DNA of 64,000 bases. It comes from Ignelater luminosus (taxonomy: Eukaryota; Arthropoda; Insecta; Coleoptera; Elateridae). The position numbers and the translations under genes are program-made. This document shows positions 12,799 to 22,993 of this stretch, one piece after another (position 1 is the stretch's first letter; every line of letters starts with the position of its first letter). The notes beneath the pieces were generated by a model, which saw only the letters and a list, made by a program, of their open reading frames with translations, was not told the DNA's origin and did not search any database. The stretch is from positions 21,839 to 85,838 of the forward strand of contig VTPC01005541.1 in the NCBI GenBank assembly GCA_011009095.1, given 5' to 3'.

Positions 12799-15700
12799 CT
12801 ACAACAGACGAAATGATCGCTAGTTTTCTCCTAAAATACACTATAAAAAAGTATTGGGTAGGCTCCAAAAATTTCGTTTTGTTTAAATTACTTTTTTTAA
12901 CATTTCATTAGTGAAATGATGACGTGACTCATGGATGACATGAGTATGAACCATGGATGTTAAAGTTAATCTGGCCAACTTGCAACATCTATTTTATTAA
13001 ACATGGAATTTTGATTATACGACGCAAAAATGAAAGTCACACCTACGTGACAATAATGATTTTGTATCAATTATTGACACGTGTTCGATTTTGGTTTTTG
13101 TTTTATAATTTAAGCTGATGGTACAATTTGAAAAATGATAGTGATGATAAGCTTACCACAATCATCAGGTCCTGTCATAGCTTGCAAAATCTTAAATGAA
13201 CGACTAGGTATTGCACTGCCCATATATTTTTTTGGTTCTGGAACTGTTTGCTCACTTGGTGGTATGTATTTCTTCGGAGGGCCGTCTCCTACAAAGGAGG
13301 GTTTTCAACACTTTTATGTAATATTGAAATTTCCATAAGATTATTTACCTTCTATTTGAATCGGTATTGTTCTCACTTTGGGACCACTTTGGGCGTTATT
13401 TGGTTGGCCCTGAGGAACTAAACATACATGATTAGAATAACAGATAATTAGAAAACGAATGAAAGTTTGTGCAGTCTACTTGGTTAAGCAAAGCAGCCCT
13501 AAAGCATATTAGTTAAACGAATGAACTAGAAAGAATAAAATATGTGAAACCCTAGCAACCAAAGCGTACCGGTGGATAAATTTGACGGGTCTTCTGGACC
13601 GCCGGTCATGCTCTGAAGGAGTTTGAAGGCCTTTGAAGGAATATGAGGACCACGGTATCTTGGGTCTACTTCTCTATGAAGGGAAGAATCTTGGTCTAAA
13701 CCTAATTAAGGTGATATAAAGCATTAGCGAGTGACGGTCATGCCCATAAAGCAACATCTAACATTGCTATGAAACGTGTATACAGTAATGAAAACGTGAA
13801 AACGACACATTTAAAAGTGATTGACTAAATGACATATAAACCATAACCAAAGCAGAAAATAGTCTGTTTCTAATATCAACAATATGTAGTTATTGCCGAT
13901 ATTTTTTAGTATAAATGAAGATCAATTAACATGTAACGAGGAGGCTTTTACCATCACCACATTAAATTTACGATAGTTATAAAATTTTTACCGCTATCGT
14001 CTAGCATCCAAAACAGTTTTGAAGGTATATGGCCTCCTCTGTATCTTGGATATTCATAGAAATCATTTACGTCAATTTCTGAAATTCGATGTTTTGAGAA
14101 TATAAGTATTTGCGCATTATACATGGTACTAACCTCTTTCATTATTATACTTCTTACCTTGTTTAAACTTGCTCATCAGTTCCTGATCGCTTTCATTCTG
14201 CTTAAGCTTTCGCACTTGTTCAGTGGATAGTTGACGTTGTGGGAAGTGATGGGGTGTTTTGGGCGAATGCTCGGTAATTGGTTGGTATTCATCATCTTCT
14301 CCATCGGTGTTTGTTATCTTCTGGAGTACTCTAAAGGTGTTTGATTGAGTTGGATTGGAATTCCAACTTAACTGGCGATTAAGCGACCGTGCGTCACTGC
14401 GAAGACGACGGTCAAGCAAATCTTTTTATTCTAAGCGCAATATATTATTACCTGTTACTGCCAGGTGTAGTAGGTGTTCCTCCAGGACTGCTAAACTGGT
14501 GAACATATACTTGGGGTTGGGCATGGCCATTACTAGAAGCGCCTTCCATCTGAACTGGTATGATCCTACTACCAGGGGAATCCATACGTTGTTGCTGCTG
14601 GTAATTGTTCTGCTGTGGTTGTTGTTGACGAATAATAATTTTATGAGTTGGCCCTGGATGTTGAAAGACTTGAGGAGGTTCATTCACAATAACAACTTCT
14701 GTTCGATCAATGGGACCAGCTTCTTGAGGATTGTCTCGCATTTGGATTTGTTTTTTTAACACCACTGCCTTTAGGAATCTGAACTGGAGGTGACTGTTGC
14801 TGCTGTTGCTGCTGCCACGGTGGTGTTTGTGGTTGTTGCTGTTGCCTTTGCTGCCACGGTTGAGGTTCAGGTTGTTGCTGCTGCTGTTGTTGTCGTTGCC
14901 AAGGTTGAGCTTCTGGCTGTGGTGGTTGTTTTTGTTGCCAGGGTTGAGGTTCTGGCTGTTGTCGCTGTTGCCATTGTTGAGGTTCAGGTTGGTACTGTTG
15001 TTGTTGTCGCCATGGGGCTGATTGCTGCTGCTGCTGCTGCTGTTGCCATTGTTGTTGAGAATCTTGTTTAATTTGTGGCTGTTGTTGTTGTTCCTGAACA
15101 ATTGGCGGACTTTGGGTTGTTTGATTATTAACTACCCATTCTGGCATGTCTTGCTGTTGGGGCCGTTTTTGTAACCATGGAGTGGGTGCTTTACTAAGAG
15201 ACACTTTGGGACTTTCCGGTGATTGAGGCTCTCTTTGAGGGGAAGATGAAGCAGCTGGTGGTTGTTTCTGAGCTATGAATTGTGGCGATTGAGGCTCAGG
15301 TTGGGGAGTTGATGGTTGGCGTTTGTAATATGCTGGTGGTGCCCGTACTCCCGTTGGGGGTGATTCCCTTTGATTTACAAACTGTGGTGATTGAGGTTGT
15401 CTATTGGGTGGAGTAGCAGGACCTGCATTCTGATTTATAGGAGGTACATAAATTGAACCTACTCCAGCTGTGCTTACTTTTTGGGGCGACTCTGGCTGTC
15501 TTACCGGTGGGCTTTCAACTTTCTGAGGAGGTTGTCTTGAATTTGCTACGTCATTAACTCTATTGCCAGAACTAAAGTTGTCTTTATTAAATATAGGATC
15601 TCTTTTAATAACGGGCCCTGAAGTTTTCCTAAGTAAAGACATGGGGTTCTCAGGAATAATTTTTGTCATATCAGGTCTCTCAAAAGCATCTAGAGGTACA

Positions 15701-16909
15701 GGAGATGACGATCTCATAGGAGGCGCTTTAGGTGGTGGAGGTGGCACACCACTAGGTGGCGGGGGAGGAGGTGGTGGACCACCTCCGTGGTGATGTGGTT
15801 GTGGAATCCCACCAGCTGGGAATACTTGCACTGGAAGTTGAGGCTGCATTGCTGCCAAGGCAGAAGGTGGAAGCGGCCCGGAGGGATGATACGGCTGCGA
15901 TTGAGGCAACGGTGCAACTCCTTCATTCATTGCGTTAAGTTCTAATCTTCTGGCCATTCTAGGTGAACGAATTTCAGAAAGATCTAGACCACCTGGTGTA
16001 TATGTAAATGGTTTCTTATCTTTTGTTAACATAGCGTTTTGCACACAAAGTGGAGGTTCGACTCTACGATCTGAAATCTGAAAAAGAAAACTCTTAATAG
16101 CGGTGTTATTCTTAAAAGATTGCCTATCATAAAAAAAAGAATTGAGATCGTAGAATTTTATTTATTTTACTTTATGGGATTTTATTTATTGTTATTTAAG
16201 AATTATAATACACATATTACAAAATTAGGAGACTACTTGTTGTTACTGTCATATACTTATTTTGTAATTATATGTTGTTAACATGAATTAGATTTTTAAA
16301 AGCGGTTTAGATACTTGAAGTGCCCAGCGCTTTTAAAGTAAAACACGTTGAAGTGCCGAAGTACTAAAGTTAAATCAGCTAATGGACTTTACTTTAGATA
16401 AGCAGGCGCCGTTATGACTCATATCTTTAGCCACAAAATGTGGGTGATATTAAAATGAAACCCTGACAAGAAATAACTGCGACAATAATAGTCTTATTAG
16501 GTTAATTTAATATACACAGCTGAATGTGACTGCAAATGCATTTGCACTGCATACTGCATGCCGGAATGCTGTGTAATTATTTCAGTTGACAGTTTTATTG
16601 TTAGATTTGCTACAGATAAATTTTTTAAGATTATTAGTCATGCTCTGTAGGAGAGCAAAAGGAAGGACTTCTTGTTTAGTTTTATTGACTGGATATTTTT
16701 AAATTTATACATGGGGCCATTATCCTTTTAAGATAATATGTAGGTAGAATGTATAGAAGTGATCGATTACTTCGTATTAGTTCGAAGATTAATCTTGTTA
16801 TAAGGTTTTAAAGGTTTTTAATAATGAAGAAGTACTTACCTCAGATTTTAGTTTCGAGGAAGGTATGTGACCTACCGCTCCAGGTGGAGGAGGAGGAGCA
16901 GCTGCCTGT
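9242..16909 (-). CDS. Zasp66/CG1674-like muscle scaffold, main coding body (8 exons)
   Basis: Eight exons join in phase: 16840-16909, 14452-16077, 14158-14396, 13992-14078, 13570-13701, 13349-13417, 13157-13288 and 9242-12798. With the start exon at 63853-63872 they encode about 1976 residues, provided one base is dropped from the A7 run at 14751-14757. Seen in the sequence: a conserved PFTYTPGGLDLSEIRSPRM block near the N-terminus, long Pro/Gln-rich linkers, six SxxFKxLQ-type motifs, a Tyr/Pro-rich segment, a very acidic Ser-rich region with four tryptophan motifs, and a helical-looking C-terminus. Family knowledge: PDZ-LIM/Zasp and synaptopodin-2-like proteins carry similar blocks and act at Z-discs and actin-alpha-actinin sites. 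I infer a sarcomere or actin scaffold. No PDZ or LIM domain is visible, so a PDZ-less isoform or unseen exons are possible. The paralogue assignment is uncertain. Confidence 0.8.
13157..13288 (-). CDS. Scaffold gene exon: KKYMGSAIPSRSFKILQ motif
   Basis: A 132-nt exon, phase 1-1, with a TTTGTAG acceptor and a TGTG/GTAAGC donor. It encodes DGPPKKYIPPSEQTVPEP, then KKYMGSAIPSRSFKILQAMT and GPDDC. This is the clearest match to the SRSFKxLQ blocks I associate with the Zasp/PDLIM class. It is followed by a 358-nt intron and the long terminal exon. Confidence 0.78.
13349..13417 (-). CDS. Scaffold gene exon: GPKVRTIPIQIEG segment
   Basis: A 69-nt exon, phase 1-1, with a TTTAG acceptor and a GAAG/GTAAAT donor. 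It encodes PQGQPNNAQSGPKVRTIPIQ and IEG. The RTIPIQIEG end resembles SRIIPVQMEGA encoded in the large Gln-rich exon, so this short beta-like motif also occurs twice. Its size and symmetric phase suit a cassette exon. Confidence 0.7.
13570..13701 (-). CDS. Scaffold gene exon: PRYRGPHIPSKAFKLLQ motif
   Basis: A 132-nt exon, phase 1-1, with an AATTAG acceptor and an ACCG/GTACGC donor. It encodes LDQDSSLHREVDPRYRGPHI and then PSKAFKLLQSMTGGPEDPSNL. PSKAFKLLQSMTGG is the fullest form of the repeated motif. It also closely matches PSKAFRLLQEH near the protein's C-terminus. Confidence 0.78.
13992..14078 (-). CDS. Scaffold gene exon: PRYRGGHIPSKLF motif
   Basis: An 87-nt exon, phase 1 at both ends, with an ATTTCAG acceptor and an AGCG/GTAAAA donor. 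It encodes IDVNDFYEYPRYRGGHIPSK followed by LFWMLDDSG. It parallels the exon at 13570-13701 (PRYRGPHIPSKAFKLLQ) and so looks like a duplicated exon. The phase symmetry lets either one be skipped. Confidence 0.7.
14158..14396 (-). CDS. Scaffold gene exon: SNTFRVLQKITNTD motif
   Basis: A 239-nt exon lying only 55 nt after the previous donor, with a TTCGCAG acceptor and a CAAG/GTAAG donor. It enters in phase 2 (AG+T gives Ser) and leaves in phase 1. It encodes DARSLNRQLSWNSNPTQSNTF with the FRVLQ motif, then an acidic EDDEYQP patch and a basic, probably helical tail (QVRKLKQNESDQELMSKFKQ). FRVLQ is one of six related motifs in the protein. Confidence 0.8.
14452..16077 (-). CDS. Scaffold gene exon: PFTYTPGGLDL block and polyQ
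   Basis: This exon starts after a TTTTTCAG acceptor in phase 0 and ends at AACAG/GTAATA in phase 2. It encodes LCVQNAMLTKDKK and then PFTYTPGGLDLSEIRSPRM, the best-conserved block of the gene. A His/Gly/Pro segment with a run of eight prolines follows, then repeated PQSPQF-like motifs, APTPWLQKR...MPEWVV, and about 100 residues of Gln-rich repeats. The frame that is open through the Gln-rich region is lost at an A7 run (14751-14757). The downstream frame (RDNPQEAGPIDRTEVVIVNE to the splice site) needs one base fewer. The exact match of phases on both sides says the exon is real and the break is an indel. Confidence 0.8.
14781..15095 (-). repeat. CAG/CAA repeat coding polyglutamine
   Basis: Imperfect CAG/CAA trinucleotide tracts, read from the minus strand, encode alternating Gln runs and PEPQPWQQ-type units. 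Several units recur (PEPQPWQQ, PEAQPWQ, PQTPPWQQ), so a roughly 36-bp minisatellite is laid over the trinucleotide repeat. Such tracts are length-variable, and this one sits beside the A7 frame break. Confidence 0.8.
16078..16839 (-). other. 762-nt intron of the scaffold gene
   Basis: Bounded by GTAAGT and TTTTTCAG on the minus strand. AT-rich; no open frame or repeat noted. Confidence 0.65.
16840..16909 (-). CDS. Scaffold gene exon: QAAAPPPPPGAVGHIPSSKL segment
   Basis: A 70-nt exon bounded by a TTTCAG acceptor and a GAG/GTAAGT donor. It enters with one base (upstream phase 2) and leaves in phase 0. It encodes a short proline run, then GAVGHIPSSKLKSE. The reading continues into the next exon as SEISDRRVEPPLCVQNAML. 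The polyproline stretch is a plausible SH3/EVH1 ligand, which is inference only. Confidence 0.75.
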
Positions 16910-17222
16910 CTGAAATAGAAAAGAAATTCTTCAGATTTTAATGTGTGAAATTTTTCAGGTAATCCTAATAAATATTAACGTCTTCGATTATGCTTTACAA
17001 AAGAATTCATTTTCTCAATTTAATATTAATTTTACGCGATAGAATTAAAAATGGTTATGATAGCGTAACACGCACTTACTCTTAACAATAGTTGAAAACG
17101 TTATAATTAATTTATTTGAATAATATAACGGTAAAACGCAACTTTTCAAATAATGCATTTTAATTTAATAATTCAAGCATAATGTACAGGTAGATATCAG
17201 GGAAAGTAGAATTTTGTTTTTC

Positions 17223-17260
17223 TATAAAAGCTAGAACATCAGAAACTCAACTCATAATCA
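17223..17260 (+). promoter_or_regulatory. TATA box and candidate initiator of the His-rich gene
   Basis: TATAAAAG at 17223-17230 is followed by CTCATAA, whose A (17254) lies 31 nt downstream, the normal TATA-to-start spacing. The ATG at 17294 then leaves a leader of about 40 nt. This supports an independent, TATA-driven, probably tissue-restricted gene. Confidence 0.6.
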
Positions 17261-17293
17261 TCTTGATTTTCTTGCACTGTTAAGTGTAATAAC

Positions 17294-18197
17294 ATGGGAG
17301 CTTGGGTAAGAAATCTTAAAGTATATCTTCAATTAAAAAATGATTTTATCTTATTTTCAGGCAATAGCGAGTTTGTTATTACTTAGTATTATTTGGATTA
17401 AAGGTGAAGCCAACCCTCAAGTACTTCGAAATATTAAAAAAGCTGCTAATAATAACCTTTATCAATTCCAAACTCCAAAAGAACAATACTATGGATTTTA
17501 TTATTTTCCGGAAGAAATTCATAGCGCTTCAGGCCTTCATTCCCAACAAGTAAAACTGGCAAACTTTAATTTTCCCGTGAGAAGTGTAAAACACGGACAT
17601 AACGATCCCATGGATAAAGCATCTTCACTTTATGAGAACTTCGATGAAAGTTTTGAGAGAAATTTACATGGTTATCAGAAAAAAACAGCAGAAAACTTTG
17701 CCAATGACCGGACTGGTATTGAAGAGAAAGATTTAATTAATAAAGAATATGACGACTACAAAACTTCACAAACAACACATATTTTGGGACCACATCAAAT
17801 AGAAACCATTCAGAGCGAGCATTTTCACAATGAGGTACCTCCGTATGATATCTCAGATTTCCATCACCATGCAGAAGAAAAACACGGGGAAGTTCATTAT
17901 CATCAACATAAGCACATTCACAGGCATGAACACAAACAGGAGCACATACACCAACATAAACAAGATCATCAACACAAACATTTACACAATCAGCAACACA
18001 AGCACCAACATAATTCTGAACATAAGCATCAACATAAACATGACCACCATCAGGAACATAAACATGAACATCATCAGGAACATAAACACGGCCACCATCA
18101 TCAACACAAGCATGGGCATAATCATGGACACAAACATCAACATCACGGCAGTCACAAACACAGCCATGGGCATAAACACCATCATTCAAAACATTAA
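17294..18197 (+). CDS. Secreted histidine-rich protein (2 exons)
   Basis: Coding parts are 17294-17305 (ATG GGA GCT TGG) and 17361-18197, separated by a 55-nt GT-AG intron. Splicing gives a 282-residue protein starting MGAWAIASLLLLSIIWIKG, a classic signal peptide with likely cleavage after GEA. The unspliced ATG at 17340 would keep intron bases, so the two-exon model is preferred. The middle part is polar with Tyr and Phe (PKEQYYGFYYFPEE). From about 17858 to the stop nearly every second residue is His, in units such as EHKHEHH, HKHGH and HQHK. There is no transmembrane segment beyond the signal. Zn/Cu binding or an extracellular or cuticular role is inference; I recognise no named family. 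It is nested, on the opposite strand, in the long intron of the scaffold gene. Confidence 0.85.
17858..18194 (+). repeat. His-codon minisatellite inside the His-rich gene
   Basis: Degenerate tandem repetition of CAT/CAC-AAR-CAN units. Because of the periodic composition the opposite strand and another forward frame also stay open here, but those frames are shadows. Units are about 18-30 bp (for example caggaacataaacatgaaca) with many variants. Confidence 0.8.
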
Positions 18198-18499
18198 GTA
18201 ATTAAAATTAAATAAGGGTTGTTTTGTTATTATTTTTGCTTTTTTTATTGAGCAAAGTTATCTACAAGGTGATAGGAATATGTAGGTATCTATTTTAAGG
18301 AATTTTAAAAAGTGAATTAGTTTTAAGTTTTAATGAACTATGCCATCTCGTTTCTGTGTAAAGAGCGATGTAAGTAAAGTTGATACCTCTTTCTTTTGTA
18401 TAAATATTATGAAATTGTTTAGCTGTATGCTGTTCATAATAGGTGTACAAAATCAAAATGTTTTAATCGATAGATATATTTTTGTAAATTATAATCACA

Positions 18500-18505
18500 A
18501 ATAAA
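18500..18505 (+). terminator. Poly(A) signal of the His-rich gene
   Basis: AATAAA in the forward direction, about 300 nt after the stop codon, followed by a T-rich stretch (GTTTTTATTTTA) fitting a downstream element. It gives a compact mRNA of about 1.2 kb. Confidence 0.5.
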
Positions 18506-19528
18506 ATCGAATGTTTTTATTTTATACATTACTATTGGGACTGCCCTCTATCTCTATTCAGAAGGGTATCTGCACGATTGAGTCCTTATTTGCTACTTTA
18601 TCCTTATTAATCAATAATTCCTTGAATTGATGTTTCATCTAAAGCACGCTATAATTGCCGAAAATTTTAAAAATGATATAGACAACCATTGTGGAAGAAA
18701 CTTTTGAATGACAATATAAAAACTTAGGCCAGAATTCGGCAGTTCTAATACTAGAAAAACCATATACAAAAATAAGTGCCCATATAGACGTTCTAAAGAT
18801 TGTACCATGAGATTGAATCCTAAAGAAACTGTTTTTGTTGAGATGTTTGAAACCTTCAGGTTTTGCAGTCTAATACCCTGCTCGATTTTTCAAATATTTT
18901 TTACTGTTTCAACCTTAAGGAAGCTGCAAAATTCTTTAAACAGTTCTTGTATTATTTAGTTTTGTACACGATAGTGATTAAGTGCCTTATTACATTATGT
19001 CATACGAATAGTACTGTTTTGGAAAATTTGTTTGGATGACTAGAAACCAGACTGGCCGAATTAGTCTTAATCGAGTCAATTCAAACCTGAAAAAATGTGA
19101 ACAGTAGCCACTGCGTAAGTTTGTTTTACCTTCCATTTGAACTTTGTTGGCTCGCAACTGTCAAACTCTGCAAAGATTTATCTCCACATTTTTTCCGCTT
19201 CAACTAACTGCTTTGATAGGTTGTTTACTAGTAACACACAAATCAATGGACAGGAATATGTTGAATGGAGCACCACAACCTATACTCAGAAGTATTCTTG
19301 TCTAAAGCATTTGGAAATAGGAATTATTTCTCTTCAGACTGCAGTATCAAACTTCAAATAATTTCGCATATTTGCAAATCAAAATGTCTTATATGCCAAT
19401 ACGACAGAAAGATCGAGATTGTTATGAGCTGATGCCCAAAAATTCATAAGCGTTCTGTATGATTATTAAGGTCTCTAAGAGTTTTTTCCTTTCACAATAT
19501 CTAACTGTTTCATATAGTTTTCTAGTTT
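18506..19528. other. Intronic AT-rich sequence
   Basis: No gene supported. A 74-codon forward frame at 19137-19361 has no recognisable domain. Confidence 0.45.
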
Positions 19529-19739
19529 CTAAAAAACATTTTTCACTTACAAACATCAAAACCTCTCTTCTATTTTTGCCTAACGTTTCATTATTTATTT
19601 TCTTCCATTTTGAGTTTCTGGAAAGATGCTTCTCACTGCCCAAGATCAATATTTCTTTAACAATGCTTTACGGTTTTGTTTTTGAATGGACAGAAGTTGT
19701 CGAAAAACATCTTTCGCTGTCCAAAATTAAAATGTTTTC
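19529..19739. repeat. Three-unit degenerate tandem repeat, about 80-90 bp period
   Basis: Three units share AAAxACATxTTTCxCT-xxCxAAxATCAAxAT, starting near 19529, 19618 and 19699. In the forward frame they read KKHFSLTNIK, ERCFSLPKIN and EKHLSLSKIK; in the reverse frame SEKCFLETRK and SEKHLSRNSK. Whether the unit is coding or just minisatellite is unclear; there is no gene context. Confidence 0.5.
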
Positions 19740-22266
19740 TTTTTTCAATCATATTCAGGTACTATTTTGTGTTACTAAATCGGCCTATATTTACTACTTA
19801 CTATGGTAGGTTAGAAGAGAGAATTATAACTCATCTGTATTTATGGAAGTAAAAACTAACAAGTTTGAGATTGTGCGTGCACAATAACATTAACATACAT
19901 TATAAATATTTTATTTATGAAGTGTTGTAAAAGCGATAATTTAAACTAAAGAGCCTTATACACGTTGAAATCTGCATCGATACATTTATCGTTATACAAT
20001 ATCGCGATACAAATCTTAATGTCTATGTGACTGTATGATGTATCAGTATCAGACAGAATTATCATCTCTACTGCTGTAGTGAAACACTTATAAGTATTGA
20101 ACGTGCAATTCATCATGTTTTAACCTGCATGTGCTTATTAGATACCTACAGATCAAGAATTTAAATTCCTGTAATAAATTAAAACAGTGTACTTGCTCCT
20201 CTCGCTTGACCATCGCTTTATCCATATTCTTCTATGGCAAATTTTTCTCTTTACATATCTTGATAATGCTACCGCGATTGCGGCAAACAGGTCGGGAAGA
20301 AAATATTTCGCATAACTGAACCTGTTTGCGTGCGTTAGAAACTTTTGTCAGTGCAGCTCTCAACGTGTATGGGGCTCTTAGAAGATTGGACCAGATTGGG
20401 GATTTTTTTAATATGGATATATCTAGTGCATAATAAAGTGTTTGGTTTCTTGTAGTCAGATTTAGTTTCTAACAATAACAATAAAATCCACCATTTGTAC
20501 CTGGAAAACTGATTAAACATGAATGAAATTATTTTTTGCTTCACTTGAGAAAACACCTTTGGAGTTGTATTATCTAATAATTACGATTTACTTTCATTGG
20601 AATTCTTTGATCTGCAGTTTTAAAAATAAAACTGCGTGGTATATACGCAAGCTAACAAATGTATAAGGTCAATGACGTTACATCTGCATTTTTGCTCTAC
20701 TTGTAATAAAGTCATAACCTAAGTAATATGAAAGTGAAGGAATAAAAATCATCTGAATATAAGTGCTTGAATACTTTTCACTCCTACGTGCACATATGTA
20801 TATTTAAAATCGTCTGCTGTCTGACAGATAAATAACAAAAACTTCTTTTAACAATAATGCAATAAAAAATGTTATACGGAGTCAAGAAGAAAAATATTCG
20901 AGTGGAGATGAACTTTACAAAGAGTCCATTTAATAAACTCACGAGCAAATGTACTTGTTCTGTTTGATACCCCCTTCAAGCTAATGTAATCCGGCGCCTG
21001 GTCTGTACATTTAATTTTTCATTTCCTTTTTTGATCACTCTTTCCATATAAAGAACAAATTGTTCTTGTTTCATTTTTTGCGTAATTTACAGTAGATATT
21101 ATGAGGCAAGGGAATTGATAATTTCAATCGCAACAATTATAATAGGAGTTGAAAGATATTTATTTGCTAAATTACAGAATCTAAAATATTACAGAAAGAA
21201 GTTCCAACACCAGTTGCGTCTATAAATAAATATGCATGAAGATCTTGCTAGATGTTGAACACCTTCAGATGCGTATTTAGCTCGTTAATTTTCACAAGTA
21301 TTCAGCCAAGTATGCCACGAAAATAAGAACAACTTTGTAACCAAACGATTTTTGCATTATCTAGGTCGATTCACGTCATCCACAACTAGGGCAGGTTATC
21401 ATAACAAAAGACTAATGGTTTGATAGTAACGATAGGACAGGTACATGTAAGAATAGGAGACTGGTTACTATTTTTATTGTCACTACTTTATTGTTATGTA
21501 GGTGTGACTTTTAGGTTAAAAATAAACTTTGAAAGAAAAACAAACTAAACAAAGATACGTTCGATTAATTAACTCTTTAGAAAGAGAGATGGGTAAACAA
21601 TTTTTGGAATGTTGTTCTACAAGATCTACTAAATTTAAAAAGGCTTTTGTCGTTAGAAGCATTTCAATTTAAATTGTTTTATTGCTATTTTTATTAAATT
21701 TATGTTTTTGGTTTTATTCATGTTAATAATTTTTATAATGGTTTTAATTTTTATCAGAGGTAGAATCAATTGGGTCATGGAAAGAATAGCAGTATAATAT
21801 TTTTAATCTTATGATAATAACAACCGCCATACGTACAAGTTTACAGTTTGAATTTAGGGTTATGAATTATGATAAATAAAAAAAATTTAAATTTCTGTGA
21901 ATACAAAATGTGACAAAGCAGAAATAAATTACAATCATATTACCTGCAAATAAGTTCAAAGATAGCAGATATGGGCAAGGAGGGCATTTACTCATTTCCT
22001 CTCCCTACTAAGAGTTTGCACATAGGAATTGTCTTTGGGCATCTTGTTCTAATTCAGAAAATTTTTTCTAACAGTTCTCGATTGCTAATTAAATTGTGTT
22101 GCACTTTTCGTCATAATATGTATACGAGTTATAATATTTAAGAAAAGTAAATGCAGCATCTACAAGGTGGTACCAAAACATTGGTATCAGTATTTGAAAT
22201 TTTGGCGCAGAATCAACTCTGATTTTTTCGTAAGATAACTTAAACTAATTCAGGTATTTTCTTTTT
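19740..22266. other. Intronic AT-rich sequence before the gap
   Basis: No supported gene. Short frames (20131-20319, 20335-20556) are unremarkable. Confidence 0.45.
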
Positions 22267-22666
22267 NNNNNNNNNNNNNNNNNNNNNNNNNNNNNNNNNN
22301 NNNNNNNNNNNNNNNNNNNNNNNNNNNNNNNNNNNNNNNNNNNNNNNNNNNNNNNNNNNNNNNNNNNNNNNNNNNNNNNNNNNNNNNNNNNNNNNNNNNN
22401 NNNNNNNNNNNNNNNNNNNNNNNNNNNNNNNNNNNNNNNNNNNNNNNNNNNNNNNNNNNNNNNNNNNNNNNNNNNNNNNNNNNNNNNNNNNNNNNNNNNN
22501 NNNNNNNNNNNNNNNNNNNNNNNNNNNNNNNNNNNNNNNNNNNNNNNNNNNNNNNNNNNNNNNNNNNNNNNNNNNNNNNNNNNNNNNNNNNNNNNNNNNN
22601 NNNNNNNNNNNNNNNNNNNNNNNNNNNNNNNNNNNNNNNNNNNNNNNNNNNNNNNNNNNNNNNNNN
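22267..22666. other. Assembly gap of 400 N
   Basis: Exactly 400 undetermined bases. Frames running through it are artefacts. It could conceal exons of the scaffold gene. Confidence 0.99.
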
Positions 22667-22993
22667 CGTGACAGCAACTTACTTTTACCAACACTAACGT
22701 TATGGTTAACAGATAACATTAAGTTGTGAAATAAAGCCAAAGATAGATTTAGGCAAACTAACAATAACATTGTTGCAGTATGAGATTATTACAGAAGGTT
22801 GCGCAATTACACAACCGTTGCGATTAAAAAGATGAAAAATGCCTAATTGGAATCAGATAATCAATATTGACTCCTGCAGAGTATAAGAAGAACCAAAATA
22901 ATTAAGATTATTAATTTTTGACTTTGGGAACATGTTTTTAAAAGTAATCTTTTACCAATACACACTTCATTCTGGATTTTACACACAGTGTAG

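Larger units (their letters stand above)
12799..14157 (-). other. Introns of the short-exon cluster
   Basis: Introns of 358, 60, 152, 290 and 79 nt separate the exons from 9242-12798 to 14158-14396; the exons themselves are listed separately. No extra phase-compatible exon is clear inside them. Confidence 0.6.

Noticed and set aside
14790-15071. Forward-strand open frames rich in Val/Leu opposite the polyQ exon
   Set aside because: Shadow of the CAG/CAA repeat; no start context or splice support.
17737-18189. 150-codon minus-strand frame over the His-rich gene
   Set aside because: Periodic codon pattern of the His tail keeps it open; the forward gene has signal peptide, intron, TATA box and poly(A) signal.
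22240-22770. 176-codon minus-strand frame
   Set aside because: Most of it is the run of N.
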